Source of the DNA: CAYUET01 sp964443875
GTDB lineage: Bacteria; Auribacterota; JAFGBW01
NCBI GenBank assembly: GCA_964443875.1
Contig: CAYUET010000004.1
Location: 62,001 to 126,000, forward strand
Reading direction: 5' to 3'
Length of the DNA: 64,000 bases
Positions 16,383 through 25,845 of this stretch are shown piece after piece. The translations under genes and the position numbers were made by a program. Position 1 is the first letter of the stretch; each line of letters starts with the position of its first letter. Under the pieces are notes generated by a model. The model made no database searches. It was not told the DNA's origin and saw only the letters and a program-made list of their open reading frames with translations.

Positions 16383-17585
16383 ATGAAAAAGAATTATTTC
16401 ACATGTATGATCTTTTTTCTGCTGTTTCTTTTCAGGGGGTATGCGGAAAACAGTACACAAAGACAGCTTACACTTGAAGTAGGGGGGGAAACCATTGTCA
16501 AAATTCAGGATCTGAAAGGAATTTCAAATCCGGGGGATATTGTGGAGGATGTCGTGCTTACAGACGGCAATTCCTTTAAAATCAGAGGTCTGGCCTGGGG
16601 GGATACCCAGCTTACAGCCTGGGATATGGCCGGAAATCAATGGGTTTACAGCATTCATGTGGAAATGCCCAAATACGTCCGGGAACTCCAGGGCTATCTG
16701 GAGGAAATTGAGGGGGTGAATGTCAATTTTCTCGGAAAAAACATTATCGTGGAAGGACAGCTTCTGAGAAAATCAGACGATTCGAAGCTTCAGGGAATTC
16801 TGGCCAATTTCGGCCAGGTTAAGAATATGGTCAATACCTCTGTTCCTGAAATGGGCAAGCTCCTTATGGAGGCCGTAAAATCCGAGCTCTATAATATGGA
16901 GCTCAAATATTCCCTTCTTGGAGAGGGGCTTATGTATGAAGGGTACAGCTTTAACGGTGAGGCCAAGGAGCAGGCCAAAACAGTTTCCACTTTTTATTTC
17001 AGCTCCATTTATCCTGCTGTGGATGTCAAGACTCCGAATGTTTCCCTGGAGCTGTTTCTGATTCATTTTAAACCGGACCCGGCTTCAGCCGGTCAGACTC
17101 CCTTTAAAATCTATACGGATGCGCTTCAGAAGGAAAAAACCCGGAATCTCTCCTCCTATACCTTTTTTGACTCGAAATCCGTGGAACAGGCCGTGGATAA
17201 GATCAATAAAGCCGGAACGACTCATGTTCTCACTCAGACGTTTTTAAAGACAAGCAGTCATAAGGCTGTGCTCTGGGAAGATAAGGCCGGATCCCAGCGG
17301 TTTTTTATTCAGATGCTTCCCAAAGTGATTGAGCCGGGCTGGATTGACATCCGTTTTTCCTTTGGTCTGGATGAGTCAGGAAAAAATCTTTTCATGCAGA
17401 CCGACAGGCTGGTGCTGAAAAATAAACAGCCGGCTTCCATCCTGGGGCTCTGGCAGAGAATCTGTAATGCGGTTCAGGATAAAGCCCTGCTTTTCAATAT
17501 TCCTCTTTTTCAGGCTTTGAAAGACAATGCGGAAAATGCAGAGCTTCTTCTTTTAATATCTCCTTCCTGGAATTTAAAGGATTAA
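16383..17585 (+). CDS. Divergent Tad secretin (CpaC/RcpA-like)
   Basis: A 400-residue exported protein in the secretin position of the Tad operon. A signal peptide (1-21) is followed by the pilus-formation N-domain (LTLEVGGETIVKIQDLKGISNPGDIVEDVVLTD region) and a BON-like segment with FLGKNIIVEGQLL. The C-terminus keeps a weak secretin ending: NKQPASILGLWQRI, IPLFQAL, ELLLLISPSW. The usual VPGLGDIPILG-type motif and the long beta-barrel core are reduced, so it is shorter than typical CpaC (450-550). It may be a diverged channel or need partners. Confidence 0.75.
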   Translation: MKKNYFTCMIFFLLFLFRGYAENSTQRQLTLEVGGETIVKIQDLKGISNPGDIVEDVVLTDGNSFKIRGLAWGDTQLTAWDMAGNQWVYSIHVEMPKYVRELQGYLEEIEGVNVNFLGKNIIVEGQLLRKSDDSKLQGILANFGQVKNMVNTSVPEMGKLLMEAVKSELYNMELKYSLLGEGLMYEGYSFNGEAKEQAKTVSTFYFSSIYPAVDVKTPNVSLELFLIHFKPDPASAGQTPFKIYTDALQKEKTRNLSSYTFFDSKSVEQAVDKINKAGTTHVLTQTFLKTSSHKAVLWEDKAGSQRFFIQMLPKVIEPGWIDIRFSFGLDESGKNLFMQTDRLVLKNKQPASILGLWQRICNAVQDKALLFNIPLFQALKDNAENAELLLLISPSWNLKD

Positions 17586-17590
17586 TCCTC

Positions 17591-19258
17591 ATGACCTCGC
17601 TGAAACTCATTCCTCTGGTTACCCCTGCGGAAAAAAAACTGGACGTTTTTACAGTGAGTGAGAACGTGGTGATCGGCAGAGATTCTTCCGCAGGTCTCGT
17701 ACTGCCGGACTCCAATGTTTCCAGAAAACATGCCCGTCTGGAGGTTTCTTCCGAGGGATTTTTTATTGAAGACCTGGGAAGCGCCAACGGAACCTTTGTG
17801 AATCAGCAGAAGATCCAGAGAGCTGCGCTTAAGAACGGGGATCTTCTTTCCTTCGGCCCTTTTCAGTTAAGGCTTGAAACGGAGACTGTCTTCGCTTCCT
17901 CTTCGCAGCCTCTCTTCCAGGCGGCCTCCCCTAAAAAGGAAACACCAGCCGAGTCCGCCGCTTTGTCTGAACAGGATGCGGATGATCTGATCCGGTTTAA
18001 AATTTCCATTCATAATGAACTTCTGGGGAGAACGGATCTCAAAAAACTGGATATCGGCGGGAATTCCGATCTTTTGAGAGCCACCATAGAAAAGACGGTT
18101 TCAGAGCTGATTGAGGAAAAAAAGAGTGACCTTCCTCATGGCGTTAACAGAAAATACCTGATCAAAGATATTTTGAATGAAGCTTTGGGGCTTGGCCCTC
18201 TGGAAGATCTTCTGGCAGATCCCACTGTCACGGAAATCATGGTCAATAACAAGGACCAGATTTACATTGAGCAGAAGGGGAAACTGGTTTTAAGCAGCAA
18301 GCGTTTTATCAGTGAGGCGCAGATTCGGGCCACGATTGAAAGGATTGTAGCACCCCTGGGGAGAAGAATTGATGAAAGTACGCCTCTGGTGGATGCCCGT
18401 TTGAAGGACGGAAGCCGTGTGAATGCCATTATTCCTCCTCTGGCTTTAAAGGGGAGTTCCATTACCATTAGGAAATTTTCCAAAAAACCTTTTATTATCC
18501 AGGATCTGATCCGTTTCGGCACTATGACTCAGAATATGGCTGACTTTTTAAAACTGGCAGTGGAAAAAAGACAGAATATAGTCATTTCCGGAGGTACCGG
18601 ATCAGGAAAAACAACCCTTCTGAATGTGGTTTCCTCTTTTATCCCTTCGGATGAAAGAATTGTGACCGTTGAAGATGCCGCTGAACTGAAGCTTCCCCAG
18701 GAGCATGTGGTTTCGCTTGAAAGCCGTCCGCCGAACATTGAGGGAAAAGGGGCAATCCTGATCCGGGACCTGGTTAAAAACTGTCTTCGTATGCGGCCGG
18801 ACAGAATTGTGGTCGGTGAGTGCCGCGGCGGGGAGGCCCTTGATATGCTTCAGGCCATGAATACCGGTCATGACGGTTCTCTGACCACAGGACATGCTAA
18901 TACCCCCCGGGATATGCTATCCCGTCTGGAAACCATGGTTCTTATGGCCGGAATGGATCTTCCCTCGCGGGCCATCCGTGAGCAGATTGCTTCCGCCATT
19001 TCACTGATTGTCCAGCAGTCCCGTTTCCCGGACGGGAGCCGCAAAATAACTCATATTACTGAAGTCACCGGCATGGAGGATCTGACCATCACCATGCAGG
19101 ATATTTTCATATACAAACAGACGGGCTTTGATGAATTCGGAAAAGTCAAAGGCTATTATACCGCCACCGGAAACATCCCTAATTTTGTAGAAGAGTTAAG
19201 ACAACGGGGAATCCCGGTGCGCATGGAACTTTTTGAAGAAGTTAAACCCCCGGCATAA
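17591..19258 (+). CDS. FHA domain-TadA (CpaF) secretion ATPase fusion
   Basis: A 555-residue protein. Residues 24-97 form a forkhead-associated (phosphothreonine-binding) domain with GRDSS, SRKHARL and GSANGTFVN. After a linker (100-125) comes a full TadA/CpaF ATPase: ELI-type N-domain, Walker A GGTGSGKTT (334-342), Asp box VTVEDAAELKL, Walker B MRPDRIVVGECRGGEA and His box TTGHANTPRDML. It powers pilus assembly from the cytoplasm. The fusion implies control by Ser/Thr phosphorylation, though no kinase is in the window. Stop is 4 bp before tadB. Confidence 0.95.
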   Translation: MTSLKLIPLVTPAEKKLDVFTVSENVVIGRDSSAGLVLPDSNVSRKHARLEVSSEGFFIEDLGSANGTFVNQQKIQRAALKNGDLLSFGPFQLRLETETVFASSSQPLFQAASPKKETPAESAALSEQDADDLIRFKISIHNELLGRTDLKKLDIGGNSDLLRATIEKTVSELIEEKKSDLPHGVNRKYLIKDILNEALGLGPLEDLLADPTVTEIMVNNKDQIYIEQKGKLVLSSKRFISEAQIRATIERIVAPLGRRIDESTPLVDARLKDGSRVNAIIPPLALKGSSITIRKFSKKPFIIQDLIRFGTMTQNMADFLKLAVEKRQNIVISGGTGSGKTTLLNVVSSFIPSDERIVTVEDAAELKLPQEHVVSLESRPPNIEGKGAILIRDLVKNCLRMRPDRIVVGECRGGEALDMLQAMNTGHDGSLTTGHANTPRDMLSRLETMVLMAGMDLPSRAIREQIASAISLIVQQSRFPDGSRKITHITEVTGMEDLTITMQDIFIYKQTGFDEFGKVKGYYTATGNIPNFVEELRQRGIPVRMELFEEVKPPA

Positions 19259-19262
19259 AAAT

Positions 19263-20147
19263 ATGAATACCCAGACACTCCTTTTTATTCTTGTTCTGAT
19301 TTCGATCCTCATTTCCGTGAGTATCTTTGTCTTTGGGGCCTGGAAAATCGTCAAAACGCCTTATGGCCGCTATGAGGAACGCTATCTTCAGTCCGCTTCA
19401 GGGAAACTGAATAAGATGTTCATTTTTCTACCCCCGGAAGCCGTGTTTTATCTGAAATTCATCGCCTGCCTTTCTTTCTTTTTTCTGTTCTTTTTTCTTT
19501 TCGGAGGGGTAAAATTTAAAATTGTGCAGTATGTGATCGCGATTACGGGCGCTTTGCTCGGTTTTTTCTGTCCGGATTTAATTATCGGTTTTCTTGAAAA
19601 CAAGAGGCTTGAGAAATTCGAGCTCCAGCTTCTGGAGGGCCTCAACAGCATGGCGAATTCCCTTAAGGCGGGATTCAGTTTTCAGCAGGCCTTAGATCAG
19701 CTGGTCAAGGAAACGGAGCCCCCGATTTCCCAGGAATTCGGACTTATTCTCAAGGAGAATAAACTTGGTGTCTCTCTGGAGCAGGCCATGATCAACGTGA
19801 CTCTCCGGGTGCCCAGCGAAGATCTTGAACTTGTGGTTTCTTCCGTTGTCCTGACCCGTGAGCTGGGGGGAAATCTTTCCAATATTTTTGAAAGGCTTGC
19901 CAATACTATCCGGGAGCGCATGAAACTCAAGGGAAAAGTGAAGGCCCTGACTTCCCAGGGTAAAATGCAGGGCTGGGTGGTAGGCCTTATGCCGATCGTC
20001 CTGGGAGTGCTGATTTCCTTCATCAATCCCGAGATGATGAATGCTTTTCTGGATTCTCTGGTCGGCTGGTTTCTGATCGGAATGATCATTGTTCTGGAAA
20101 TAATAGGCGCTTTTTTCATAAAAAAAATTGTAACCATAGACATCTGA
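19263..20147 (+). CDS. Tad platform protein TadB
   Basis: A 294-residue inner-membrane platform protein with a T2SF/GspF domain. N-terminal spans lie at about 5-25 and 60-110, the cytoplasmic domain has LEGLNSMANSLKAGFSFQQAL and TRELGGNLSNIFERLANTIRERMKLKGKVKALTSQG-type motifs (typical TadB), and two spans close the protein. I place the start at ATG 19263, four bases after the ATPase stop; the upstream in-frame TTG at 19233 lies inside tadA. Confidence 0.93.
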   Translation: MNTQTLLFILVLISILISVSIFVFGAWKIVKTPYGRYEERYLQSASGKLNKMFIFLPPEAVFYLKFIACLSFFFLFFFLFGGVKFKIVQYVIAITGALLGFFCPDLIIGFLENKRLEKFELQLLEGLNSMANSLKAGFSFQQALDQLVKETEPPISQEFGLILKENKLGVSLEQAMINVTLRVPSEDLELVVSSVVLTRELGGNLSNIFERLANTIRERMKLKGKVKALTSQGKMQGWVVGLMPIVLGVLISFINPEMMNAFLDSLVGWFLIGMIIVLEIIGAFFIKKIVTIDI

Positions 20148-20150
20148 CCT

Positions 20151-21077
20151 ATGAACAATTCACTCCTACCCTTATTAGTTTATATGGCCGTTTTTGCAGG
20201 TATCGCGAGTATTGCTTATCTTCTGTGCCCGAAAAACATGGATGAGGCAAAAGCGATTATTTCCCGTCAGAAAGGAAAAAAATCCGGGCTCCTGCTCCTG
20301 ATTTCCCCGCTTCTTGTGGGAATCGGGGAAATGATCAAAAAAATTCCCCTGAAGGTTCATCGTAAATTTCTTGAGAAAATTCAGAAGAATCTGGTGATCG
20401 CGGAATGGGATACAAAACTTTTTCCTGAAGAGTTTGCCGCCCTTCAGATTCTGACACCCTTATTTCTTTTTCCTTTTCTCATCCTTTCGATTGTTAAAAT
20501 TGAAGGTTTTGCTTTTTTAAGACAGCCCGGGCCCATGGTTCTGTCTTTTGCCGTCCTGTTTTTCATCGGCTGGATTATTCCTTTTCTGATCCTTCAGGAC
20601 ACGATTAAAAAGAAACAGAAAGCCATAAGCCGTGAGCTTCCTTTTACTCTGGATATGCTGACGTCCGCTGTCCAGGCGGGTCTTGATTTTTCCGGCGCCA
20701 TTCGCAGGTTCATACAGAAATCCACCAAGGTGACTCCCCTGAAATCGGAAATGTCCCTGATGCTCAAGGAAATCAGTCTCGGAAAAACCCGTTCGGATGC
20801 CCTGCGCCGCATGGCGGAAAGAGTGGAACTCAAGGAGCTGACTTCAGTGGTCAACGCCCTTATTCAGGCAGATCAGCTGGGAACAAGCCTTGCGGCTGTG
20901 CTTACGACACTGTCGGATGATCTGCGTGTAAAACGTTTTCAGATGGCTGAAAAGATGGCTCTGGAAGCTCCGGTCAAAATGCTATTTCCGTTAATCGGTT
21001 TTATTTTTCCGGCCGTTTTCATTATTTTAATCGGGCCGTTAATTCTTCAAATGATTTCAGAATTGGGAAAACAATAA
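20151..21077 (+). CDS. Tad platform protein TadC
   Basis: A 308-residue partner of TadB with the same T2SF fold. Key segments are RELPFTLDMLTSAVQAGLDFSGAI and the TSVVNALIQADQLGTSLAAVL helix followed by RVKRFQMAEKMALEAPVKMLFPLIGFIFPAVFIILIGP, which is characteristic of TadC. It follows tadB by 3 bp and is followed by an FHA gene 1 bp later. Confidence 0.94.
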   Translation: MNNSLLPLLVYMAVFAGIASIAYLLCPKNMDEAKAIISRQKGKKSGLLLLISPLLVGIGEMIKKIPLKVHRKFLEKIQKNLVIAEWDTKLFPEEFAALQILTPLFLFPFLILSIVKIEGFAFLRQPGPMVLSFAVLFFIGWIIPFLILQDTIKKKQKAISRELPFTLDMLTSAVQAGLDFSGAIRRFIQKSTKVTPLKSEMSLMLKEISLGKTRSDALRRMAERVELKELTSVVNALIQADQLGTSLAAVLTTLSDDLRVKRFQMAEKMALEAPVKMLFPLIGFIFPAVFIILIGPLILQMISELGKQ

Positions 21078-21078
21078 T

Positions 21079-22518
21079 ATGACAAACGCTGTTTTTTTAA
21101 AGGTAAAAAAAAGTCCGTCTCTGGCCGAGGGGCATACATTCACTCTTCAGAATGAAATCGTTACTTTGGGCCGCAGCGAACAGGAAAGCAACGTAATTAT
21201 CCCGGACCAGGGTGTTTCCAGAAAACATTGTCTGATCCAGATTGAACCGGGGAAATCCGTTACCCTTGAAGATCTGGCAAGCGGAAACGGGACCTTTGTC
21301 AACGGGGCCAAAGTCCAGGGGAAAACTTTTCTCAGGAATGGCGATGTGATAAGACTTCATGAAACTCAGCTGGAGATCACCATTCCCTTTCAGACCTCTT
21401 CCTCCATGAAACCTCCTCCTCTGAAAAAAGCGGCCGTCAGTAAAAGTTCCTCTCTTAAGATCGAAAAAAAAAGCACTTCCAGAATTTATTATGTCATCAT
21501 TCCACTGGCCTGCCTGCTGATTGTTTCTCTGATGTATCTCCTCCTGATCCATCCGTCCTCCGGAAATAATAATGCATCAGGAGCCCTGGAGCTGACGGAG
21601 ACCTATTCTCTTGCGGATATGGGGTGCAAGTTCAGCCATCCTGCGGGGTGGAAAAGAAAAGACAAGTACCAGAAATCCGTTTTCGGGTATTCCTATTTTG
21701 AGCGTTCCGTACTTTTTTTCGGGACAAGCCATGACAACACGGATGTGATGTTCTGCGTAGATATTCTTAACGGAGTTCCGCCCTCGCTGTCTCTGGATTT
21801 TCTGGTTGAGACGGATGCCTTGAAATTTCCGAGGGTTCTTCCTCACCCGGGGAATAACGGAAAACATTTTGAGCGTATTGAAAAAACCACCCTTGCCGGA
21901 AAAAATGCCTATATCGGAATCAGCCCGGCTTTTGACTGCCAGGGGAAGACGATGAGGACTGTGGAAGCTTATATCCAGGATGGGGCCAGGAGGTTCCTGC
22001 TGATAGGATTTACCGACGCCTCTGTTTTTGAAATCTATGCCCCGGTCTTTCAGAAAATCATGATGTCCTTTCAGATTGACCCGCAGATGCCCCTGATTGC
22101 CCGGACTGAAAATCCGGCTTCGGATATCAGCCTTCTTACGCAGAGTGCTGATGCACTTGCAGAGAAAAGTCATCTCAAGGCGGATAATCTTTATCTCGCC
22201 CTTAAGGATTACCGTAAGGCGGTCCTTATGGAAAACCTCTATTCCTTCAATGCAGAGGATCCCTCAAGACTCGGTCGCATTGATAAATTCCGGAAGGCGC
22301 AGAAGCTTTTTGATGACCGTTATGAGGAGTTGAAATTTGAAATAGAGAGAGGGCTTAAGATCAGGGAAGAGGAGACGATTTTCAATGCAGCGCGACAGAT
22401 CATTAAAATGATTCCGGATCCGGAAAACAAGCGTTATCAGTATGCAGAACGTTTCTATTCCAGACTCAAAGACAAGTATGAAAATAAAATGAATTCTCTG
22501 AAATACGGGCAATATTAA
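21079..22518 (+). CDS. FHA-domain membrane protein of the Tad operon
   Basis: A 479-residue protein of unknown function. An N-terminal FHA domain (about 24-100) has LGRSEQ, SRKHCLI and ASGNGTFVNG. A Lys/Ser-rich linker leads to one membrane segment (about 137-158), placing the FHA domain in the cytoplasm and the remaining 320 residues outside. The exported part begins with a PsbP/DUF1795-like region (GCKFSHPAGWKRKDK) and ends in charged helices. It probably senses phosphorylation of a Tad component and links it to the envelope. Confidence 0.82.
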   Translation: MTNAVFLKVKKSPSLAEGHTFTLQNEIVTLGRSEQESNVIIPDQGVSRKHCLIQIEPGKSVTLEDLASGNGTFVNGAKVQGKTFLRNGDVIRLHETQLEITIPFQTSSSMKPPPLKKAAVSKSSSLKIEKKSTSRIYYVIIPLACLLIVSLMYLLLIHPSSGNNNASGALELTETYSLADMGCKFSHPAGWKRKDKYQKSVFGYSYFERSVLFFGTSHDNTDVMFCVDILNGVPPSLSLDFLVETDALKFPRVLPHPGNNGKHFERIEKTTLAGKNAYIGISPAFDCQGKTMRTVEAYIQDGARRFLLIGFTDASVFEIYAPVFQKIMMSFQIDPQMPLIARTENPASDISLLTQSADALAEKSHLKADNLYLALKDYRKAVLMENLYSFNAEDPSRLGRIDKFRKAQKLFDDRYEELKFEIERGLKIREEETIFNAARQIIKMIPDPENKRYQYAERFYSRLKDKYENKMNSLKYGQY

Positions 22519-22542
22519 TATAATAAAAGGAGTCCTAAAGTT

Positions 22543-24210
22543 ATGAGCGATGACGCTACAAAACGGTTTGAAAAAGGGCCCGACAGCAATGAAGATAAAA
22601 CCATTATTGCCGGTGCGGCCGGCAGCGGAGACCGTTCCACGGTAATTAAGGAAGGGGATGAGACCAAAATGGGGGGGATGCCCGACATGGAGCTTCTCAC
22701 TCTTGGTGCCAAACTGGTGATCGTCTCCAAACAGAATCAGGGACAGGAATTTTATCTGACAACTCCTGAACTTGTCATCGGCAGATCGGATGACTGCAGT
22801 CTGAAACTGGACTATCCGGGAATTTCCAGGAGTCATCTGCGTCTTGTCTGTGAAGAAAAGAATTTTTTTATTGAGGATCTGGGAAGCAAATACGGCACCT
22901 TTATCGGAAAAAATAAGATCGAGGGTAAAACAAAACTGAAACCCGGCGATATCCTTCAGATCGGTGAATTAACCCTGAAATATGTCACACAGGGATATGC
23001 GGAAGGGGGAGGCGCTAAAAAGCTTGTCATGGCAGTCTGCGGTGTAGGTATTTTCCTTCTTCTTCTCGTGGTTGTAAAGGTTCTGTTTTCTTCAGCCCCT
23101 GCTCCGGCCCCTGCAAGAGAATCCGCTCCTCAGACTCCGCTGATTCAGACGCAAACTTCCGGGAACACTCAGTCTGTCCTGGAACAGGCCAGGAATCTTG
23201 ATCTGTCCGGGAAAACCCAGGAGGGGCTGGATAAGATTGCTTCCCTTTTCCAGAATGATCCTCTGAATCAGGAAGCTCTGGCTCTTCAAAAGACGCTTCA
23301 GGCCAAAATGCAGGCGGGTTATAAAATTGAAAATGCCAGAAAACTGATGGATATCGGAAGCCTGGGCCAGGCCAAAAGTCTTGTGGACGAGGTCCTGGCT
23401 CTTGACCCTTCAAATGTGGGGGCAAATGAGCTTTTAAGTCGCATAGAAAAACTCGGGAAGTCACAGGTCGCCTATGGTCTGCTTAAGGATGCAAAGAATC
23501 TTTTCACCAACGGAGACCCGGAGGGCGCAAGGGAAATGCTCAAAAAAGTGACAGACCCTGCCCTTTCTTCTGAAGTGGAACAAATGGTAAGGCAGATTGA
23601 TCTGCAGGAGAGTACTTTTAAAAGCCTGGAGGTGATCCGGGAAAGATATAATGCGGGAGATATGGATAAGGCACTGGCTTCGATCCGCGAAGCCCTCCAG
23701 AAAAATCCTTCCTCTGAAGACCTTAAAAAAAATAAGGAAAAGATTGAACTGCTCCTGGTTAAAAGAAAGGAAGCCAACCAGCTTTTTGGGGGGCCTTCCC
23801 CTTTCAGAGCGAAGCCCGTGCTTCAGACGATCCTTGATCTGGCCGGAGATTCCCATCCTTTCGGAAAACAGGCATCACAGGAATTAACCGCTCTGGAAGC
23901 GCAATCGCTTGTACTGGCTCAGTCGGCTTACCAGGAGGCTTTAAAACATTATGCCGACGGTGAGGTTAAAACATCCTTTGAACAGCTGGAACAGCTCACG
24001 ATTAATTTCCCGCAGACCGATTATTTCAAGGAAATCAAAAATGAAATCAAAGTTCGCATTGATAATCTCGCAAAGGCCCTTTACAGAGCCGCCTATGTCA
24101 TTGAAGAAAAAGACATGATGAAGGCCAAGGAAATCTATCAGCGTCTTCTGAATTTTGTTCCTGATAATTATTCCTATGCCAAAAAAGTAAAGACTAAAAT
24201 CAGAGGCTGA
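22543..24210 (+). CDS. FHA-domain membrane protein with TPR-like exported part
   Basis: A 555-residue protein. The first 46 residues are disordered and hold four spaced threonines (6, 20, 33, 41) in acidic or small-residue contexts, possible phosphorylation sites. The FHA domain spans 74-147 (GRSDDCSLKL, SRSHLRL, GSKYGTFIG). One membrane segment is at 160-182, then a Pro/Ala linker and about 350 residues of helical, TPR-like repeats (ARKLMDIGSLGQAKSLVDEV, YNAGDMDKALASIREAL). An AAAAGGAG ribosome site precedes the ATG. Role in Tad assembly is inferred from position. Confidence 0.85.
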   Translation: MSDDATKRFEKGPDSNEDKTIIAGAAGSGDRSTVIKEGDETKMGGMPDMELLTLGAKLVIVSKQNQGQEFYLTTPELVIGRSDDCSLKLDYPGISRSHLRLVCEEKNFFIEDLGSKYGTFIGKNKIEGKTKLKPGDILQIGELTLKYVTQGYAEGGGAKKLVMAVCGVGIFLLLLVVVKVLFSSAPAPAPARESAPQTPLIQTQTSGNTQSVLEQARNLDLSGKTQEGLDKIASLFQNDPLNQEALALQKTLQAKMQAGYKIENARKLMDIGSLGQAKSLVDEVLALDPSNVGANELLSRIEKLGKSQVAYGLLKDAKNLFTNGDPEGAREMLKKVTDPALSSEVEQMVRQIDLQESTFKSLEVIRERYNAGDMDKALASIREALQKNPSSEDLKKNKEKIELLLVKRKEANQLFGGPSPFRAKPVLQTILDLAGDSHPFGKQASQELTALEAQSLVLAQSAYQEALKHYADGEVKTSFEQLEQLTINFPQTDYFKEIKNEIKVRIDNLAKALYRAAYVIEEKDMMKAKEIYQRLLNFVPDNYSYAKKVKTKIRG

Positions 24211-24252
24211 TTTTAATAACAGAAAACATTAATCACCAGAAGGACTATTGTC

Positions 24253-25311
24253 ATGAAGGAGCCCTCATTGCCTGTTTCCTATTCTTCCCCTGATCAACCG
24301 GTTCGTCATCATTATCCCTTAAATATAAAAAATGATTCTCTGGGAACGGCTTTCGGGCTTTGCCTGAAGACCTCTCCCTATATTCTGATGCGTCTGGGAA
24401 TTCTTCTGGGGTTTACTTTTCTTTCTCTTTTATGGCTGGCATTATGCGGGGGGATTGCCGCTCTGTTTTCAAAGAACGGCGGAAGCGGAGGAATTATTTT
24501 GTTTCTCATCGGGGTGGGAATTCCCGGGGGCCTTTTCGCCTTTCTTCGAAGCTATCTTCTGGATATCCTGAAAGCCGGGCATATTGCAGTGCTGACACGG
24601 CTGATGACAGAAGGGAAGATGCCTGAAGGCGTGAATCAGGTGGAATATGGAAAAAATATTGTAAAGGCCAAATTTCTTCAGACCAACATCATGTTTGTCG
24701 TCAACAGCATGGTTAACGGGGTTATTCAGGCCTTCAACAGAACTCTGGACTGGGTGGCAGGATTGATTCCGCTTCCAGGACTGGAAGGGATGATGAAAGT
24801 ATTGAATAAAATCATCGACCGCTCGGCCAGCTATGTGGATGAAACCATTTTCAGCTATAACATGGCGCGCAATGATGAAAATATCTGGCGGTCCTCCATG
24901 GACGGACTCGTTTATTATGCCCAGAACGTAAAACCCATTTTAAAGACCGCTGTCTATTCCGTGATTCTGGAATACGTGATCACTTTTGTTATTTTTTTAC
25001 TTTGCCTTGTCCCGGCTTATCTTGTTTCCCTTATTCTTCCGGCTTCTGTCGGAAGTTTTGCCTGGATTCTGGGAGTAATTCTGGCCATGATTGTCAAGAC
25101 CTCGGTTTTGCATCCGCTTTTTCTGACCATGGTGTCCTTAACCTTTCACCTTCAGGCTCATGAACAGCCCATTAATGAACAATATGCGTCCACTCTGGAT
25201 TCGGTGAGTGATAAATTCAGGGAAATGAAAGAGAAGGCTGTCGAGTGGATGGGGCAGAAAAACATACCCTCCGTGGAAACAGCAAATCAGTCGCCTTCCC
25301 CGGTGAATTAA
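24253..25311 (+). CDS. Multispan membrane protein of unknown function
   Basis: A 352-residue protein with about five to six membrane segments (near 48-70, 76-98, 230-260, 270-295) and an amphipathic central region. It contains a run with FNRTLDWVAGLIPLPG and a soluble C-terminal tail with EKAVEWMGQK. I recognise no specific family. It follows the FHA genes by 42 bp in the same direction and is likely the last gene of the Tad operon. The next gene converges on it 8 bp away. Confidence 0.75.
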   Translation: MKEPSLPVSYSSPDQPVRHHYPLNIKNDSLGTAFGLCLKTSPYILMRLGILLGFTFLSLLWLALCGGIAALFSKNGGSGGIILFLIGVGIPGGLFAFLRSYLLDILKAGHIAVLTRLMTEGKMPEGVNQVEYGKNIVKAKFLQTNIMFVVNSMVNGVIQAFNRTLDWVAGLIPLPGLEGMMKVLNKIIDRSASYVDETIFSYNMARNDENIWRSSMDGLVYYAQNVKPILKTAVYSVILEYVITFVIFLLCLVPAYLVSLILPASVGSFAWILGVILAMIVKTSVLHPLFLTMVSLTFHLQAHEQPINEQYASTLDSVSDKFREMKEKAVEWMGQKNIPSVETANQSPSPVN

Positions 25312-25319
25312 AAGAGGGA

Positions 25320-25838
25320 TTACTTATTGTTCTCCCGGTTTTTTTCCATGACGAAATCGTCCATGACAAATCCGCCTCCGATGTCTTTGACAACGGAAGA
25401 GATCTTTCTAAAGCCGCATTTTTCATAGGCCTGAATACTCCCGGTATTGTTTTTGTTTACCGTCAGCCTGATCTTGGAAAGTTTCATTAATTTTGCAAGA
25501 AGGGTGACGAATTCCAGGGATTCTTTTCCCAGACCGAGTTTCCGGCATCCTGCCTGGATATAGATCTTGCTTAAAAAAAGGCAGTCTTTTTGGAGTTCCA
25601 CAGCAAGATATCCCACATAGTCTTTTTTATTCTGAATTAAAAAATAACGGCTTTTTTCGTCAAGGATCTGCCTCGTCACGGCTTCCCGGGATTGAAAAAC
25701 GGAAAGCATGTATTCCACCTGGGCTTTGCCGATAAGGGGTGTGTAATGTTCTGTCCAGATTTCACGGGCAAGGACTGAAACTTTTTCGATCAGGTCATTG
25801 TCCCTGACTTCTATGAAACTGATGTTCCCTGTGCTCAA
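25320..25838 (-). CDS. GNAT-family N-acetyltransferase
   Basis: A 172-residue acetyl-CoA-dependent transferase. The GNAT acetyl-CoA loop appears as CRKLGLGKESLEFV (Q/R-x-x-G-x-G/A), followed by IRLTVNKNNTGSIQAYEKCGFRK, the motif B region. It lies 7 bp downstream of leuD and is presumably cotranscribed. The substrate is unknown; it could be an amine, an amino acid or a protein N-terminus. Confidence 0.9.
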   Translation of the reverse strand: MSTGNISFIEVRDNDLIEKVSVLAREIWTEHYTPLIGKAQVEYMLSVFQSREAVTRQILDEKSRYFLIQNKKDYVGYLAVELQKDCLFLSKIYIQAGCRKLGLGKESLEFVTLLAKLMKLSKIRLTVNKNNTGSIQAYEKCGFRKISSVVKDIGGGFVMDDFVMEKNRENNK

Positions 25839-25845
25839 AAAAGGA

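Noticed and set aside
19233..19262. Upstream TTG start for tadB
   Set aside because: It lies inside the end of the TadA gene and adds a charged leader; ATG 19263 directly after the stop fits TadB better.
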